Positions 30,489 to 38,251 of a DNA stretch of 64,000 nucleotides are shown here, in pieces; position 1 is the stretch's first letter, and each line of letters opens with the position of its first letter. The notes below the pieces were generated by a model. It saw only the letters and a program-made list of their open reading frames with translations. It searched no databases and was not told the DNA's origin. The stretch lies in the NCBI RefSeq assembly GCF_039621805.1, contig NZ_CP155074.1, positions 434,001-498,000 of the forward strand. The letters are read 5' to 3'. Source of the DNA: Paraburkholderia sp. PREW-6R (GTDB lineage Bacteria > Pseudomonadota > Gammaproteobacteria > Burkholderiales > Burkholderiaceae). The position numbers were made by a program, and so were the translations under genes.

Positions 30489-31132
30489 GCGACGAAATCG
30501 ACGGCGGCGTGGATACGGCCGCGCCCGTGTGGGCCGTTTTCGGCGATCTGATGTCGGTGCTGCTCGGCGCATTCGTGCTGATTCTGGTCAGCGTGATCGG
30601 CGTCCAACTTGAGTTGTCCAACCGTTTGCAGCATGAGGTCAAAGAGCGGCAGGCCGAGACGCAACGTCGCAAGACACTGGAGCAGGCACTGGCGGGACCG
30701 CTCGCGGCTGGCCGCGTGACGCTCGTGAATGGGCGGATCGGCATTAGCGGCAACGTGCTGTTTGCGCTGAATTCCGACCGGTTGCAGCCCGAAGGCCGCG
30801 ATGTACTGAAGAGCCTCGCCGGGCCGCTCGCCGCCTACCTTCGTTCCAACGATCAGATCCTGATGGTGAGCGGCTTCACCGATGACCAGCAATTACGCGA
30901 AGGCAATCGCCGCTTCGCCGATAACTGGGAGCTGTCGGCGCAGCGCGCGCTCACGGTTACGCGGTCGTTGATCGATGCGGGTGTGCCGGCGTCGTCGGTA
31001 TTTGCGGCTGCGTTCGGTGCGCAGCAGCCCGTCAGCCCGAATTCGGACGACGCCGGACGCGCCAAAAACCGCCGCGTCGAAATCGCGCCGGTGCCAAGGC
31101 CCGCCAGCGCGGCGGTGAAATCCGGTGACTAG
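30485..31132 (+). CDS. MotB/ZorB-like OmpA-family protein
   Basis: 215 residues. Near the N-terminus WAVFGDLMSVLLGAFVLILV is a single membrane helix whose Asp21 matches the proton-carrying aspartate of MotB (D32 in E. coli). A short helical linker leads to an OmpA-type peptidoglycan-binding domain (about 95-205) with VSGFTDD, NWELSAQRAL and AKNRRVEI. It overlaps the DUF802 stop by four bases and the DUF2894 start by eight. With the MotA-like protein it should form an envelope-anchored, proton-driven complex. Confidence 0.88.
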   Translation: MSDEIDGGVDTAAPVWAVFGDLMSVLLGAFVLILVSVIGVQLELSNRLQHEVKERQAETQRRKTLEQALAGPLAAGRVTLVNGRIGISGNVLFALNSDRLQPEGRDVLKSLAGPLAAYLRSNDQILMVSGFTDDQQLREGNRRFADNWELSAQRALTVTRSLIDAGVPASSVFAAAFGAQQPVSPNSDDAGRAKNRRVEIAPVPRPASAAVKSGD

Positions 31133-31904
31133 CGGCGCACGTGATAGGGAGCGAGCAGCGCCGCATGCGGATTCAGGTCAGCTTGCAGACGCCGCACCCG
31201 GTGAGACTAAAAACACGGCGCGCGCGACGCTCGACGCATGGCGCGAGTCCGGCGCTGACCGGTTCGACGCAGTGCGCTTTTACTTCATGGACGCGCTGGA
31301 GCGTCGCGCGTGCGCGCAGCGGGGCGAAACGCGCCGGTTGCTGGACGAACGCCTGAGCAAACTGATCGCGGAGTATGCGGACGCGCTGCGTGACGCTGGG
31401 TCGGCGTCGCCGCTGGCGCTTACTTCGGCTCAGAACGAGGCTGCCGCATGCGTCGACGGGCCCGCGCCTGCATTTGCATCTGCACACGACACGCTGGCCA
31501 GTCTCGTCGATCGCCTTGCAACCGGCATCCCGCCGGCCGCTGCCGGGCAGCCCGCGCGAGCGTCCTATCCCGAACTCGACGCGCTCGACTATTTCCGCGA
31601 CGTCTGGGCGAAAGTCCGCACCGAGAAGCAGTTGCGGCAATCGCTGGAGCAGGTGCCGGGCAACGCCGGTCCGCTGAATTCCAGCAGCCTCGTGCATCGG
31701 TCGCTTTCGCTGATGCGCGAGTTGTCGCCCGGCTATCTGAAGCAGTTCCTTTCCTATGTCGACTCGCTGTCCTGGATGGATCAGATGAGCGGCGGCGCGG
31801 CGCCGGCTAAAGAGACGCCACGCAAGGAGAGCCTGCGCAAGGAAACTTCCCGTAAGGAAGCGGTGCGGACCGCCAGCAAAGGCGGACGCGGCAAGGCGCG
31901 GTAA
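31125..31904 (+). CDS. DUF2894 protein, last gene of stator-like operon
   Basis: 259 residues, cytosolic. The segment LDAWRESGADRFDAVRFYFM and the C-terminal SSLVHRSLSLMRELSPGYL are the DUF2894 core. The last 35 residues are a basic tail with short KE-T/S-RKE repeats. The start is GTG, eight bases inside the OmpA gene. The four overlapping genes imply a single complex or pathway. No enzyme motif recognised. Confidence 0.82.
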   Translation: MTSGARDRERAAPHADSGQLADAAPGETKNTARATLDAWRESGADRFDAVRFYFMDALERRACAQRGETRRLLDERLSKLIAEYADALRDAGSASPLALTSAQNEAAACVDGPAPAFASAHDTLASLVDRLATGIPPAAAGQPARASYPELDALDYFRDVWAKVRTEKQLRQSLEQVPGNAGPLNSSSLVHRSLSLMRELSPGYLKQFLSYVDSLSWMDQMSGGAAPAKETPRKESLRKETSRKEAVRTASKGGRGKAR

Positions 31905-32418
31905 CGCACGTGCGGGCCACGCCCGGCAGCTTGAACCGGAATCCAGCACGTCGAACCGGTCTTGCCAGGCGCCGGGCCGCAGGCCGAAAGCCAGGATGCC
32001 GCAATGCCAGCGTGTTACGTGCTCCGCCGCTTGTGGCGTGATCGATACGCTTACCTGGCTGGCCATTCAAGCAGCTTTACCCACCTCGCATACCCCAACG
32101 AATAAAGCTCCGGCAAGTTCGTACGATTAATCCGCAGACCCTGTACTATATGAACGAGCGGGAATCGGCAGGCAATAAGCGTTCTTTACATTCCGGTCTG
32201 GCGGCGACGAGGCGCACGCCCTGTTCAGTCAAGAACATGGCGAGACCGGACTGCCGAATCGAAGCAATGCCAGCGTGGCGATGGATTAAAAAGTGGCTCA
32301 GAAACGGCTCAGAAGCGGCCGCCGCGCTGATCGGGGAACCAGCGCGTCGCACACGCTGCGCATGGAAGGGCATTCTGTATGGTTGCCGGCTTGCCGTGAG
32401 TTCTCCGGCGGCGGCGTG
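31905..32418. other. Intergenic region of about 510 bases
   Basis: No terminator with a T-run was seen after DUF2894. A minus-strand frame beginning at 32066 (ITPQAAEHVTRW) has a faint look of an IscA N-terminus but breaks off and then lies over the DUF2894 gene, so I do not call it a gene. Promoter of the response regulator is presumably here. Confidence 0.4.
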
Positions 32419-33399
32419 ATGGACCACGTGAAAAACATGAACAACTTTATTCGACCACCAGTGTTTTATCCGGCAACGGTTGTTTTTGTCGACGACAACG
32501 ATAGCTACCTCGACGCATTGCGCCGTTTCTTTCCGGATACCGCCACCAACCTGTTTTTCACGCGCCCGCAAACCGCGCTCGCATTCATCCGCCAGCACGC
32601 ACGGGCGAATTCGCTGGAGTTCACGCCGGCGTCCGCGTGTCTGAGCGAGACCGGCTTCGAGCGGTTTGTGGAAACGTCCAGCGAGCGCGACCTTCTTTCG
32701 CGCCACTTGCGCTTCTCCGAAGTCGCCGCGGTCGTGGTCGACTACGACATGCCCGGGATGAGCGGCGTCGAATTCCTGTCGTCCATATCGAATCTGCGCT
32801 GCGCGAAAGTGCTGCTGACAGGCGTCGCCGACGAAACCGTCGCGGTCAAAGCCTTCAACGCCGGCATTGTCGATCTGTATCTGCGCAAAACCGACGCCAA
32901 TTCGGGAAACCGCCTCGCCCATTATCTGAAAGATGCGCGCATCCGGCACTGCTCGGAGGCGGGCTGGCTGGCGCTCGGCGAAAACGGCATGGTCTATTGC
33001 GATCCGCGAACGCGGCAGGTCATGGACGAGATCGTCGCAGCCGAACAGATCGTCGAGTATTACTGGCGGCCCGACCAGAACGCGATTCTGATGTTCGACC
33101 GGGCGGGCAATCCGAGCGTATTCGTCGCCTGGGCAGAGAACGACTGGATCTCGCAGGGCGAGATCGTCGCGGACGAAAGCGGCCCCGCCGAGCTGCTCCG
33201 GCAACTTGCCGTGCGCGAGGTAATGCCGCTGTTCTGGCCGGACCTCGCATACCGGTCCGGGGCGACATTCAGAACGCTGACACCCCGCGCGATTCCGGGC
33301 TGGGACGACGCTTTCTATTGCTGGTCCAGAATCGATCCGGCCGAAGTGGGAATCGATCTTCTGACTTTCGCGCAATGGCGGAATGAGCGCAACCACTAA
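32419..33399 (+). CDS. Atypical response regulator with unknown output domain
   Basis: 326 residues. The receiver domain starts VVFVDDNDSYLDALRR; the phosphoacceptor is Asp in VVVDYDMPGMSGVEFL and the conserved Lys is in LYLRKTDAN. There are some 35 extra residues between beta-2 and the phosphorylation loop (about 50-95), which is unusual. The C-terminal half (AENGMVYCDP-like, then MFDRAGNPSVFVAW) is not a known DNA-binding or cyclase domain. It is followed by a multi-TM histidine kinase after 23 bases and forms a pair with it. Start uncertain: ATG 32419 chosen, weak ribosome site. Confidence 0.75.
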   Translation: MDHVKNMNNFIRPPVFYPATVVFVDDNDSYLDALRRFFPDTATNLFFTRPQTALAFIRQHARANSLEFTPASACLSETGFERFVETSSERDLLSRHLRFSEVAAVVVDYDMPGMSGVEFLSSISNLRCAKVLLTGVADETVAVKAFNAGIVDLYLRKTDANSGNRLAHYLKDARIRHCSEAGWLALGENGMVYCDPRTRQVMDEIVAAEQIVEYYWRPDQNAILMFDRAGNPSVFVAWAENDWISQGEIVADESGPAELLRQLAVREVMPLFWPDLAYRSGATFRTLTPRAIPGWDDAFYCWSRIDPAEVGIDLLTFAQWRNERNH

Positions 33400-33422
33400 C
33401 CTCCGCCGACAGGTTGAGCCCC

Positions 33423-34880
33423 ATGTACGCCATTCCGACCGCCTTCGTGTCCGCGTTGTTCGTGGTGTTTGGCCTATATGTGGTGATCACGCAGGGCGTG
33501 ACGCGCTTGTCCGTGCCTTTCGTGATGATGTGCGCGACGACCTTCGCATGGCAGGGCACCTGGACGCTGCTCTTTCAGACTGAAGACCCGCACACTGCCG
33601 CATTGCTGGTGCGGATTGGCTACCTGTTCATTCTGTTTCTGCCCACCACGCTTTATCACTTCATGATCGAGGTGGCAGCGCGCCGCAAGGAGCAGCCGAT
33701 CCTGCTCGCATCGTACGGGCTGTGCGTCCTTCTCGCGGTGCTGCTGCCCGGGCACGAGGTGATTGCCGGTTATCAGAAGTACTTCTTTGGTTACTATCCG
33801 ATCGCCGGGCCGCTCCACCCGCTGCACGTCGTGCAAACGGTGCTGCTCGCCGCGCGCAGCGGTCAGCTTCTGCTCGACGCTCGCAAGACGGCTGGCGGCG
33901 AGGCGCGTAAGCGTCTCGATCTGTGTCTCGCAAGTTTGTGTCTGTATTCTTTCGCCGCGGTCGACTATGCGGTCAATTACGGGTACGGCATGTATCCGCC
34001 CGGCGTGCTGTTCATCGCGTTGAGCCTCGGCCTGCTCGCCGTCACGATTGTCCGCTATCACCTGATCCACCCGTATGCGCTGGCGGCAACCATCGCGCAC
34101 GAGATAGCCACACCGCTCGCGACCATCGGCATGCACGCCGATGAAATTGCGAGCGTCTGGACCCATGTGTTCAAAGGCTACCGCGCGGCAGTGAACCACG
34201 GCATCTACGACGATCACGGTCACTCGGGTCAGTCCGAGCGCATCAGCCAGCTCGCCACCGCGATCCGGCGCGAAGTGTCGGGCACCAGTGCGATGGTCGA
34301 AATGGCGCTGGCGTCCTTCACGCTCGACCGGCTCGACCGCAGCCGTTTCAGTGCGCACCATGTGCAGCATTGCGTGACGTCGGCGCTCGAGCGCTATCCA
34401 TTTCGCGGCGATGAACGTGCGCGCGTCACCGTGCTGCCCATTGAACCCGCCACCCGTTTCTCAGGCTCGGACACGGTCGTGATCTTCGTGCTGTTCAATC
34501 TGTTGAAGAACGCGCTGCACGCGATTCATGTGTGGGGCGACGGCCAGATCACGATCAGCGCCGTGCAGGATCAGGACTTTTGCGTGCTGCAGTTTCGCGA
34601 TACCGGACCGGGCATCGCGCCCGACGTCTTGCCGCATATCTTCGACGCGTTTTTCTCCACGAAACGTCACGGCAGCGGCGCGGGAATGGGGCTAGCGTTC
34701 TGCCGCCGCGCGACGGAATTGCTGGGCGGCAGTATCGAATGCAACTCGGTGCGGGGCTCGCATACCACGTTCACGGTGCGCTTACCCGCGCCCGGCTCGC
34801 CGGCCGACCGCGCGACGCAGGAACCGCCGGCGCGGTCCTGGCGCCGGCGACAGGTTAATGCAAAGGTTGAAGAAAGCTAG
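33423..34880 (+). CDS. Histidine kinase with six or seven N-terminal membrane helices
   Basis: 485 residues. The first 220 residues hold about seven hydrophobic helices, including FFGYYPIAGPLHPLHVV, a feature of the 7TM histidine-kinase sensor region. Then the H-box IAHEIATPLATIGMHADEI and HATPase_c motifs NLLKNALHAI, RDTGPGIAPDV, FFSTKRHGSGAGMGLAF. A membrane-embedded sensor with no periplasmic domain suits a hydrophobic ligand. ATG at 33423 has AGG upstream; TTG at 33414 is too close to it. Convergent with the thioesterase gene. Confidence 0.85.
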   Translation: MYAIPTAFVSALFVVFGLYVVITQGVTRLSVPFVMMCATTFAWQGTWTLLFQTEDPHTAALLVRIGYLFILFLPTTLYHFMIEVAARRKEQPILLASYGLCVLLAVLLPGHEVIAGYQKYFFGYYPIAGPLHPLHVVQTVLLAARSGQLLLDARKTAGGEARKRLDLCLASLCLYSFAAVDYAVNYGYGMYPPGVLFIALSLGLLAVTIVRYHLIHPYALAATIAHEIATPLATIGMHADEIASVWTHVFKGYRAAVNHGIYDDHGHSGQSERISQLATAIRREVSGTSAMVEMALASFTLDRLDRSRFSAHHVQHCVTSALERYPFRGDERARVTVLPIEPATRFSGSDTVVIFVLFNLLKNALHAIHVWGDGQITISAVQDQDFCVLQFRDTGPGIAPDVLPHIFDAFFSTKRHGSGAGMGLAFCRRATELLGGSIECNSVRGSHTTFTVRLPAPGSPADRATQEPPARSWRRRQVNAKVEES

Positions 34881-34889
34881 GCGCTTTGA

Positions 34890-35387
34890 TTAGTCTTTGA
34901 GCGCTGAAATGGGCAGTTCATATTCCTTTACGCGTTCGAGAATGCCGTCGGGAAAACGACGGATCTTACGATCTCGCCCCGAGAACAGAATCTGCTGATA
35001 GCCCTGTGACACCTGGCGTCCATCCACGCAGAAACGGAACAGCAGATAGGCCGAGCAGTTTTTGACCTGCACCGTATTCAGATAGCAATCCACCTTCTGA
35101 AACGGAAAGGTTTCATGCACGTATTCCTGGTGCGCGCGTTTCGTGACGAACATGCCATCCGATCCCAACAGATTCTGATCAATACACTCGTGAAACCATC
35201 TCTCACGGCAAACGCCTTGCCATTCGAAATAGCGCGAGAAATACGTATTCATGAACGCATTCGAGTCTTTTAGATAGATGTCGAACGAGTGATGGAAGGT
35301 TTTCGGAGAAACCGGCGTCAAAGGATTCTCTGAAGGCAGTGCGAAGTTACGGTTCAGAGCGTTAGGGATTGCGTCTCGCATCAACAT
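34890..35387 (-). CDS. Hotdog-fold acyl-CoA thioesterase-like protein
   Basis: 165 residues. The segment FDIYLKDSNAFMNTYFSRYF and EWQGVCRERWF match the 4-hydroxybenzoyl-CoA/enediyne thioesterase pattern (D..G.VN...Y..), although the Asp-Ala-Asn core is modified. It probably hydrolyses an acyl-CoA or acyl-carrier-protein thioester. The ATG at 35387 has AAAAAGGAAAA upstream, so the longer frame is rejected. Its position beside a membrane sensor kinase could mean it helps make the signal, which is speculation. Confidence 0.65.
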   Translation of the reverse strand: MLMRDAIPNALNRNFALPSENPLTPVSPKTFHHSFDIYLKDSNAFMNTYFSRYFEWQGVCRERWFHECIDQNLLGSDGMFVTKRAHQEYVHETFPFQKVDCYLNTVQVKNCSAYLLFRFCVDGRQVSQGYQQILFSGRDRKIRRFPDGILERVKEYELPISALKD

Positions 35388-35640
35388 ACGATTTTCCTTT
35401 TTCAGGACGGCTGCGTGTGGCAGCCACACATGCCTTCCGAAGGCGGCAGGCACATCCCATTCTGTTGGGGATTGGGGCAACGTGGCTATGGCCCGGCTTC
35501 GATCAGCCCCAGAGGCGCCGCGCGCTGACCATGAGAACACTGCTGACCTGACGACCTTCAGGTCGAGCACAGTGTTGATCCTTCAGCTTTTTTATTCAGT
35601 GGGTCAGCCCACAAAACTCGCTGGACGGCGATCCGACATG

Positions 35641-35680
35641 CATGCGATTGCATGTGATCGCATGTGATCGCATGTGATCG
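35641..35680. repeat. 10-base tandem repeat CATGTGATCG
   Basis: One degenerate copy (CATGCGATTG) and three exact copies of CATGTGATCG, then a truncated CATGCG. Each unit contains GATC and CATG. Confidence 0.85.
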
Positions 35681-35841
35681 CATGCGTCGAAGATCAGAGC
35701 GTGGCGTGAATGGCGTGCGATGTGATGCAGGGCACAGATCGACGCGAGGAAGATCGGGTATCAGCCTGCGAGCCGCAGGATGTCGCGATTGAAGGGCGGC
35801 GCTGGATAGCGCCAGCGGCAACCGTGGTCACGCGTGCGAGT

Positions 35842-35906
35842 GAGTGGCGCAATTGAGTGACGCAGATGAGTGACGCAGATGATTGACGCAGATGAGTGAT
35901 GCAAAG
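35842..35906. repeat. 13-base tandem repeat GAGTGACGCAGAT, five units
   Basis: Units at 35842, 35855, 35868, 35881 and 35894. The second and third are identical, the others differ at one to four positions. Not coding. Confidence 0.85.
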
Positions 35907-35944
35907 TGGCGACGCGAATAAGTCGTCGCTAGCGACGACGCTCA

Positions 35945-36913
35945 TCAACCCGTGCGGGCTTCGGCCCGTTCCCGCAGAAATGCGCAGGCCGTGTCGTGCA
36001 TGCGCTGCACACCCGGACTCGAATCCAGCGCGCGCCAGCATCCATGCACGAGGCCGGTGCCGATCCAGAGCCTGGCGTCGCCAGCCGCCGCGCGCATGCG
36101 TTCGACGTAGACGCGGGCGTCGTCGCGCAGTGGATCGTGTTCAGCGGCTAAAGCCAGTGTGGGCGCAAGCGCGTCGAAACGCGTCGCGTTGAGCGGTATC
36201 GTCCATGCGGGGTAGGGCGTCCCGTCACTTCCATCACCCCAGTAGAGATCGCGAAAGCGCCGGACGTCCGCGGCCGTGAGCATGGGTGCGTGCGCTTCGG
36301 TGTCGCGCGCGGGCGGCTGAGGCTCGGTGCCGAGCATCGGGTAGACGAGCACGAGCCCATGCACGCGCTGTTCAGCGCGTTCGTCACGCAAGCGAAGCGC
36401 GACGCTGGCCGCGAGGGTCGCGCCGGCGCTGTCGCCCACGAGTTGCAGGCTGTCCAGCTCCAGTGAGGCGAACGGCAAGCGCCTTTCGAGCGCGGCGCGC
36501 GTGACGTCGAGACAATCGTCGTGGGCGGCCGGTGCACGATGTTCGGGTGCAAGACGGTAGTCGACGGCAATCACATCGAGGCCGGTGTCGGCGGCAATAC
36601 GTGCGGTGATGTGCTGATGGCTGTCGAGCGAGCCGAGCACGAAACCACCGCCGTGAAAGAACAGCACGGTGCCGCGCACGGCCGCATCGCGACGCACCGC
36701 GCGGCTCCGGTAAAGCCGCAGTCGGATCGCATGTCCTGCACGGCTTTGCAGTTCGCCGTCTTCCACTTCGATGCCGGCGGGCAATGGCGGCGTCAACGAG
36801 AGCGCGTAGCGGTCATAGAGCGCGCGTTGTTCCGGCGGCGTCAGCGGCGTGCTGTGCGACGGATAAATCGCGCTGGCTTTCTCGACAAAAGCGGCAATCT
36901 CGGGTTCGAGCAT
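35945..36913 (-). CDS. Alpha/beta hydrolase of hormone-sensitive lipase type
   Basis: 322 residues. The oxyanion motif FFHGGGFVLG, nucleophile elbow VGDSAGATLAASVAL, catalytic Asp in AAEHDPLRDD and His in GLVHGCWRAL are all intact, so it is an active carboxylesterase/lipase candidate. Soluble, no signal peptide. Its ATG follows the upstream thioesterase stop by one base, so the two are probably one operon. Substrate unknown. Confidence 0.9.
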   Translation of the reverse strand: MLEPEIAAFVEKASAIYPSHSTPLTPPEQRALYDRYALSLTPPLPAGIEVEDGELQSRAGHAIRLRLYRSRAVRRDAAVRGTVLFFHGGGFVLGSLDSHQHITARIAADTGLDVIAVDYRLAPEHRAPAAHDDCLDVTRAALERRLPFASLELDSLQLVGDSAGATLAASVALRLRDERAEQRVHGLVLVYPMLGTEPQPPARDTEAHAPMLTAADVRRFRDLYWGDGSDGTPYPAWTIPLNATRFDALAPTLALAAEHDPLRDDARVYVERMRAAAGDARLWIGTGLVHGCWRALDSSPGVQRMHDTACAFLRERAEARTG

Positions 36914-36914
36914 G

Positions 36915-37424
36915 TCAGGCCACCGTGTGCTGGGTCTGTTGCGTATGTTTCGGCAGGCCGATCACCTGCCCGGCAAACGCCGGCGGCGGCAGTTCGGCGT
37001 GGGCGTTTGCGAGTTGACGTATCTGCGCCGCTACGTCCGGGTCGAACGCAACGGAGCGCGGACCCTCCATGTCGACGTGCAACAGCATCAGTTCGCCGGC
37101 CGCCACGGGTTCGTCGCGGCTATCAGCGAACATTTCGAGGTAAAGGTGCAAGCGCTTCGCGTCATATCCGAGCACCCGCATGTCGACGCGAACCTGTGCG
37201 CCTTCCTTGATCTCATGCAGATAATTGACGTGCGCCTCGACCGTGAAGACGGACCGCCGGCGCGCGTTGCGCACCGTTTCCGGCAGTCCGATCCGGTCGA
37301 TCAGCGTGTCGGTGGCGAGGCTGAAGATCAGCAGGTAAAACGCGTCGCGCAGATGACCGTTGTAATCGACCCAGTTGGCGACCACCGTATCGCGATAGCT
37401 GGGCAGGCTGACATGTTGCGGCAT
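36915..37424 (-). CDS. Thioesterase-family protein (betainyl-CoA thioesterase-like)
   Basis: 169 residues, hotdog fold. NWVDYNGHLRDAFYLLIF is the characteristic catalytic segment (D-Y-N-G-H), and FTVEAHVNYLHEIKEG the second strand pair. Relatives hydrolyse betainyl-CoA in carnitine breakdown, but no other carnitine gene is here. Cotranscribed with the esterase downstream (stop and start one base apart). Confidence 0.8.
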   Translation of the reverse strand: MPQHVSLPSYRDTVVANWVDYNGHLRDAFYLLIFSLATDTLIDRIGLPETVRNARRRSVFTVEAHVNYLHEIKEGAQVRVDMRVLGYDAKRLHLYLEMFADSRDEPVAAGELMLLHVDMEGPRSVAFDPDVAAQIRQLANAHAELPPPAFAGQVIGLPKHTQQTQHTVA

Positions 37425-37728
37425 GAGAAGGTTCCGGTTCCGTGGTGCTGTCCACTGCGCGGCCGATCCGTTCGTCCGTCCGCTGCGGCGCTATCAGTGT
37501 AGTCCAACGCACGTCGCGCGGCCGGCCCAGATTGCTGCGCGAAGCGGTGCTGGCCCATACCTGAGCCTGCGATTGGTCGATCGCGGGTGCACGATTGTCC
37601 CGAAATTCGCAATAGAGAATTTGCGGATTAGGGGTTTACCCTAGGTAACCTGACTCCTAGACTACCTACATCCGCTGCTGACCGACAGGTCTCCAGCGCG
37701 GCAAAAACAATCTCTGGAGGTAGGAATC
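37425..37728. other. Intergenic region upstream of the DUF4148 gene
   Basis: A short imperfect dyad GGTTTACC/GGTAACC lies at 37633-37650 and could be an operator or part of the promoter. GGAGG at about 37715 is the ribosome site of the next gene. Nothing else recognised. Confidence 0.4.
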
Positions 37729-38055
37729 ATGAAATCGCTGATCGAAGCTGCTGTTATCGCTGCCCTCATTACCGCGCCGCTCGCTGCATTTGCGCAATCG
37801 AACCAACCGGTTACCCGCGCTCAGGTGCGCGCGGAACTGGTCCAGCTGGAAAAGGCGGGTTACAACCCGGCGGTCGCGAGCGACCCGCAATATCCGCAAG
37901 ATATCCAGGCCGCTGAAGCACGCGTGGCCGCCCAGAACAGCGCGGCTCAAACGAGTGGCTATGGTTCGTCTTCAACCGGCTCGTCGCAGTCGGGAAGCCG
38001 TACGGAAACCACTTCGAGCTCGTACTCGGCACCGGTGGTGTACGTCGGTCATTAA
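37729..38055 (+). CDS. DUF4148 periplasmic protein
   Basis: 108 residues. Signal peptide ends AAFAQ; then the DUF4148 core TRAQVRAELVQLEKAGYNPA and a Ser/Gly/Thr-rich tail. These small proteins are abundant in Burkholderiales; their role is not known. The CTGGAGGTAGG ribosome site is strong. Confidence 0.88.
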   Translation: MKSLIEAAVIAALITAPLAAFAQSNQPVTRAQVRAELVQLEKAGYNPAVASDPQYPQDIQAAEARVAAQNSAAQTSGYGSSSTGSSQSGSRTETTSSSYSAPVVYVGH

Positions 38056-38114
38056 GAGTCCGGAGCGGGTGGATCGGGTAGAGAAGCACGATTCGCTTAC
38101 TCAGGGACGGGTAG

Positions 38115-38151
38115 AAAACAGCCACGACGCAGTTGTCGTGGCTGTTTTTAT
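38115..38151. terminator. Bidirectional terminator between DUF4148 gene and gabD
   Basis: 14-bp stem AAAACAGCCACGAC (38115-38128)/GTCGTGGCTGTTTT (38135-38148) with a 6-base loop and T-runs on both strands. Confidence 0.88.
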
Positions 38152-38251
38152 TCGTCCGGCTCGTATTTCGAATGGAACAAAAAAATTTCCGGGTTTCCGC
38201 CATGTGACGGCGTGCCCGCATTGGGTCAGGCCGTAGACAAAACGCCGCCGC

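Larger units (their letters stand above)
35388..35944. other. Intergenic region of about 560 bases with two tandem repeat arrays
   Basis: No coding sequence recognised. Contains 10-base CATGTGATCG repeats at 35641-35680 and 13-base GAGTGACGCAGAT repeats at 35842-35906, listed separately. Confidence 0.5.

Noticed and set aside
27176..31904. Calling the stator-like operon a Zorya defence system
   Set aside because: No ZorC, ZorD or ZorE-type gene is present and the flanking genes are housekeeping; similarity is limited to the ion-channel pair architecture.
31800..32066. Possible IscA-like N-terminus (ITPQAAEHVTRW) on the minus strand
   Set aside because: The similarity covers only about 15 residues, the GCSG cysteines are missing, and the frame then runs antisense to DUF2894. 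At most a remnant.
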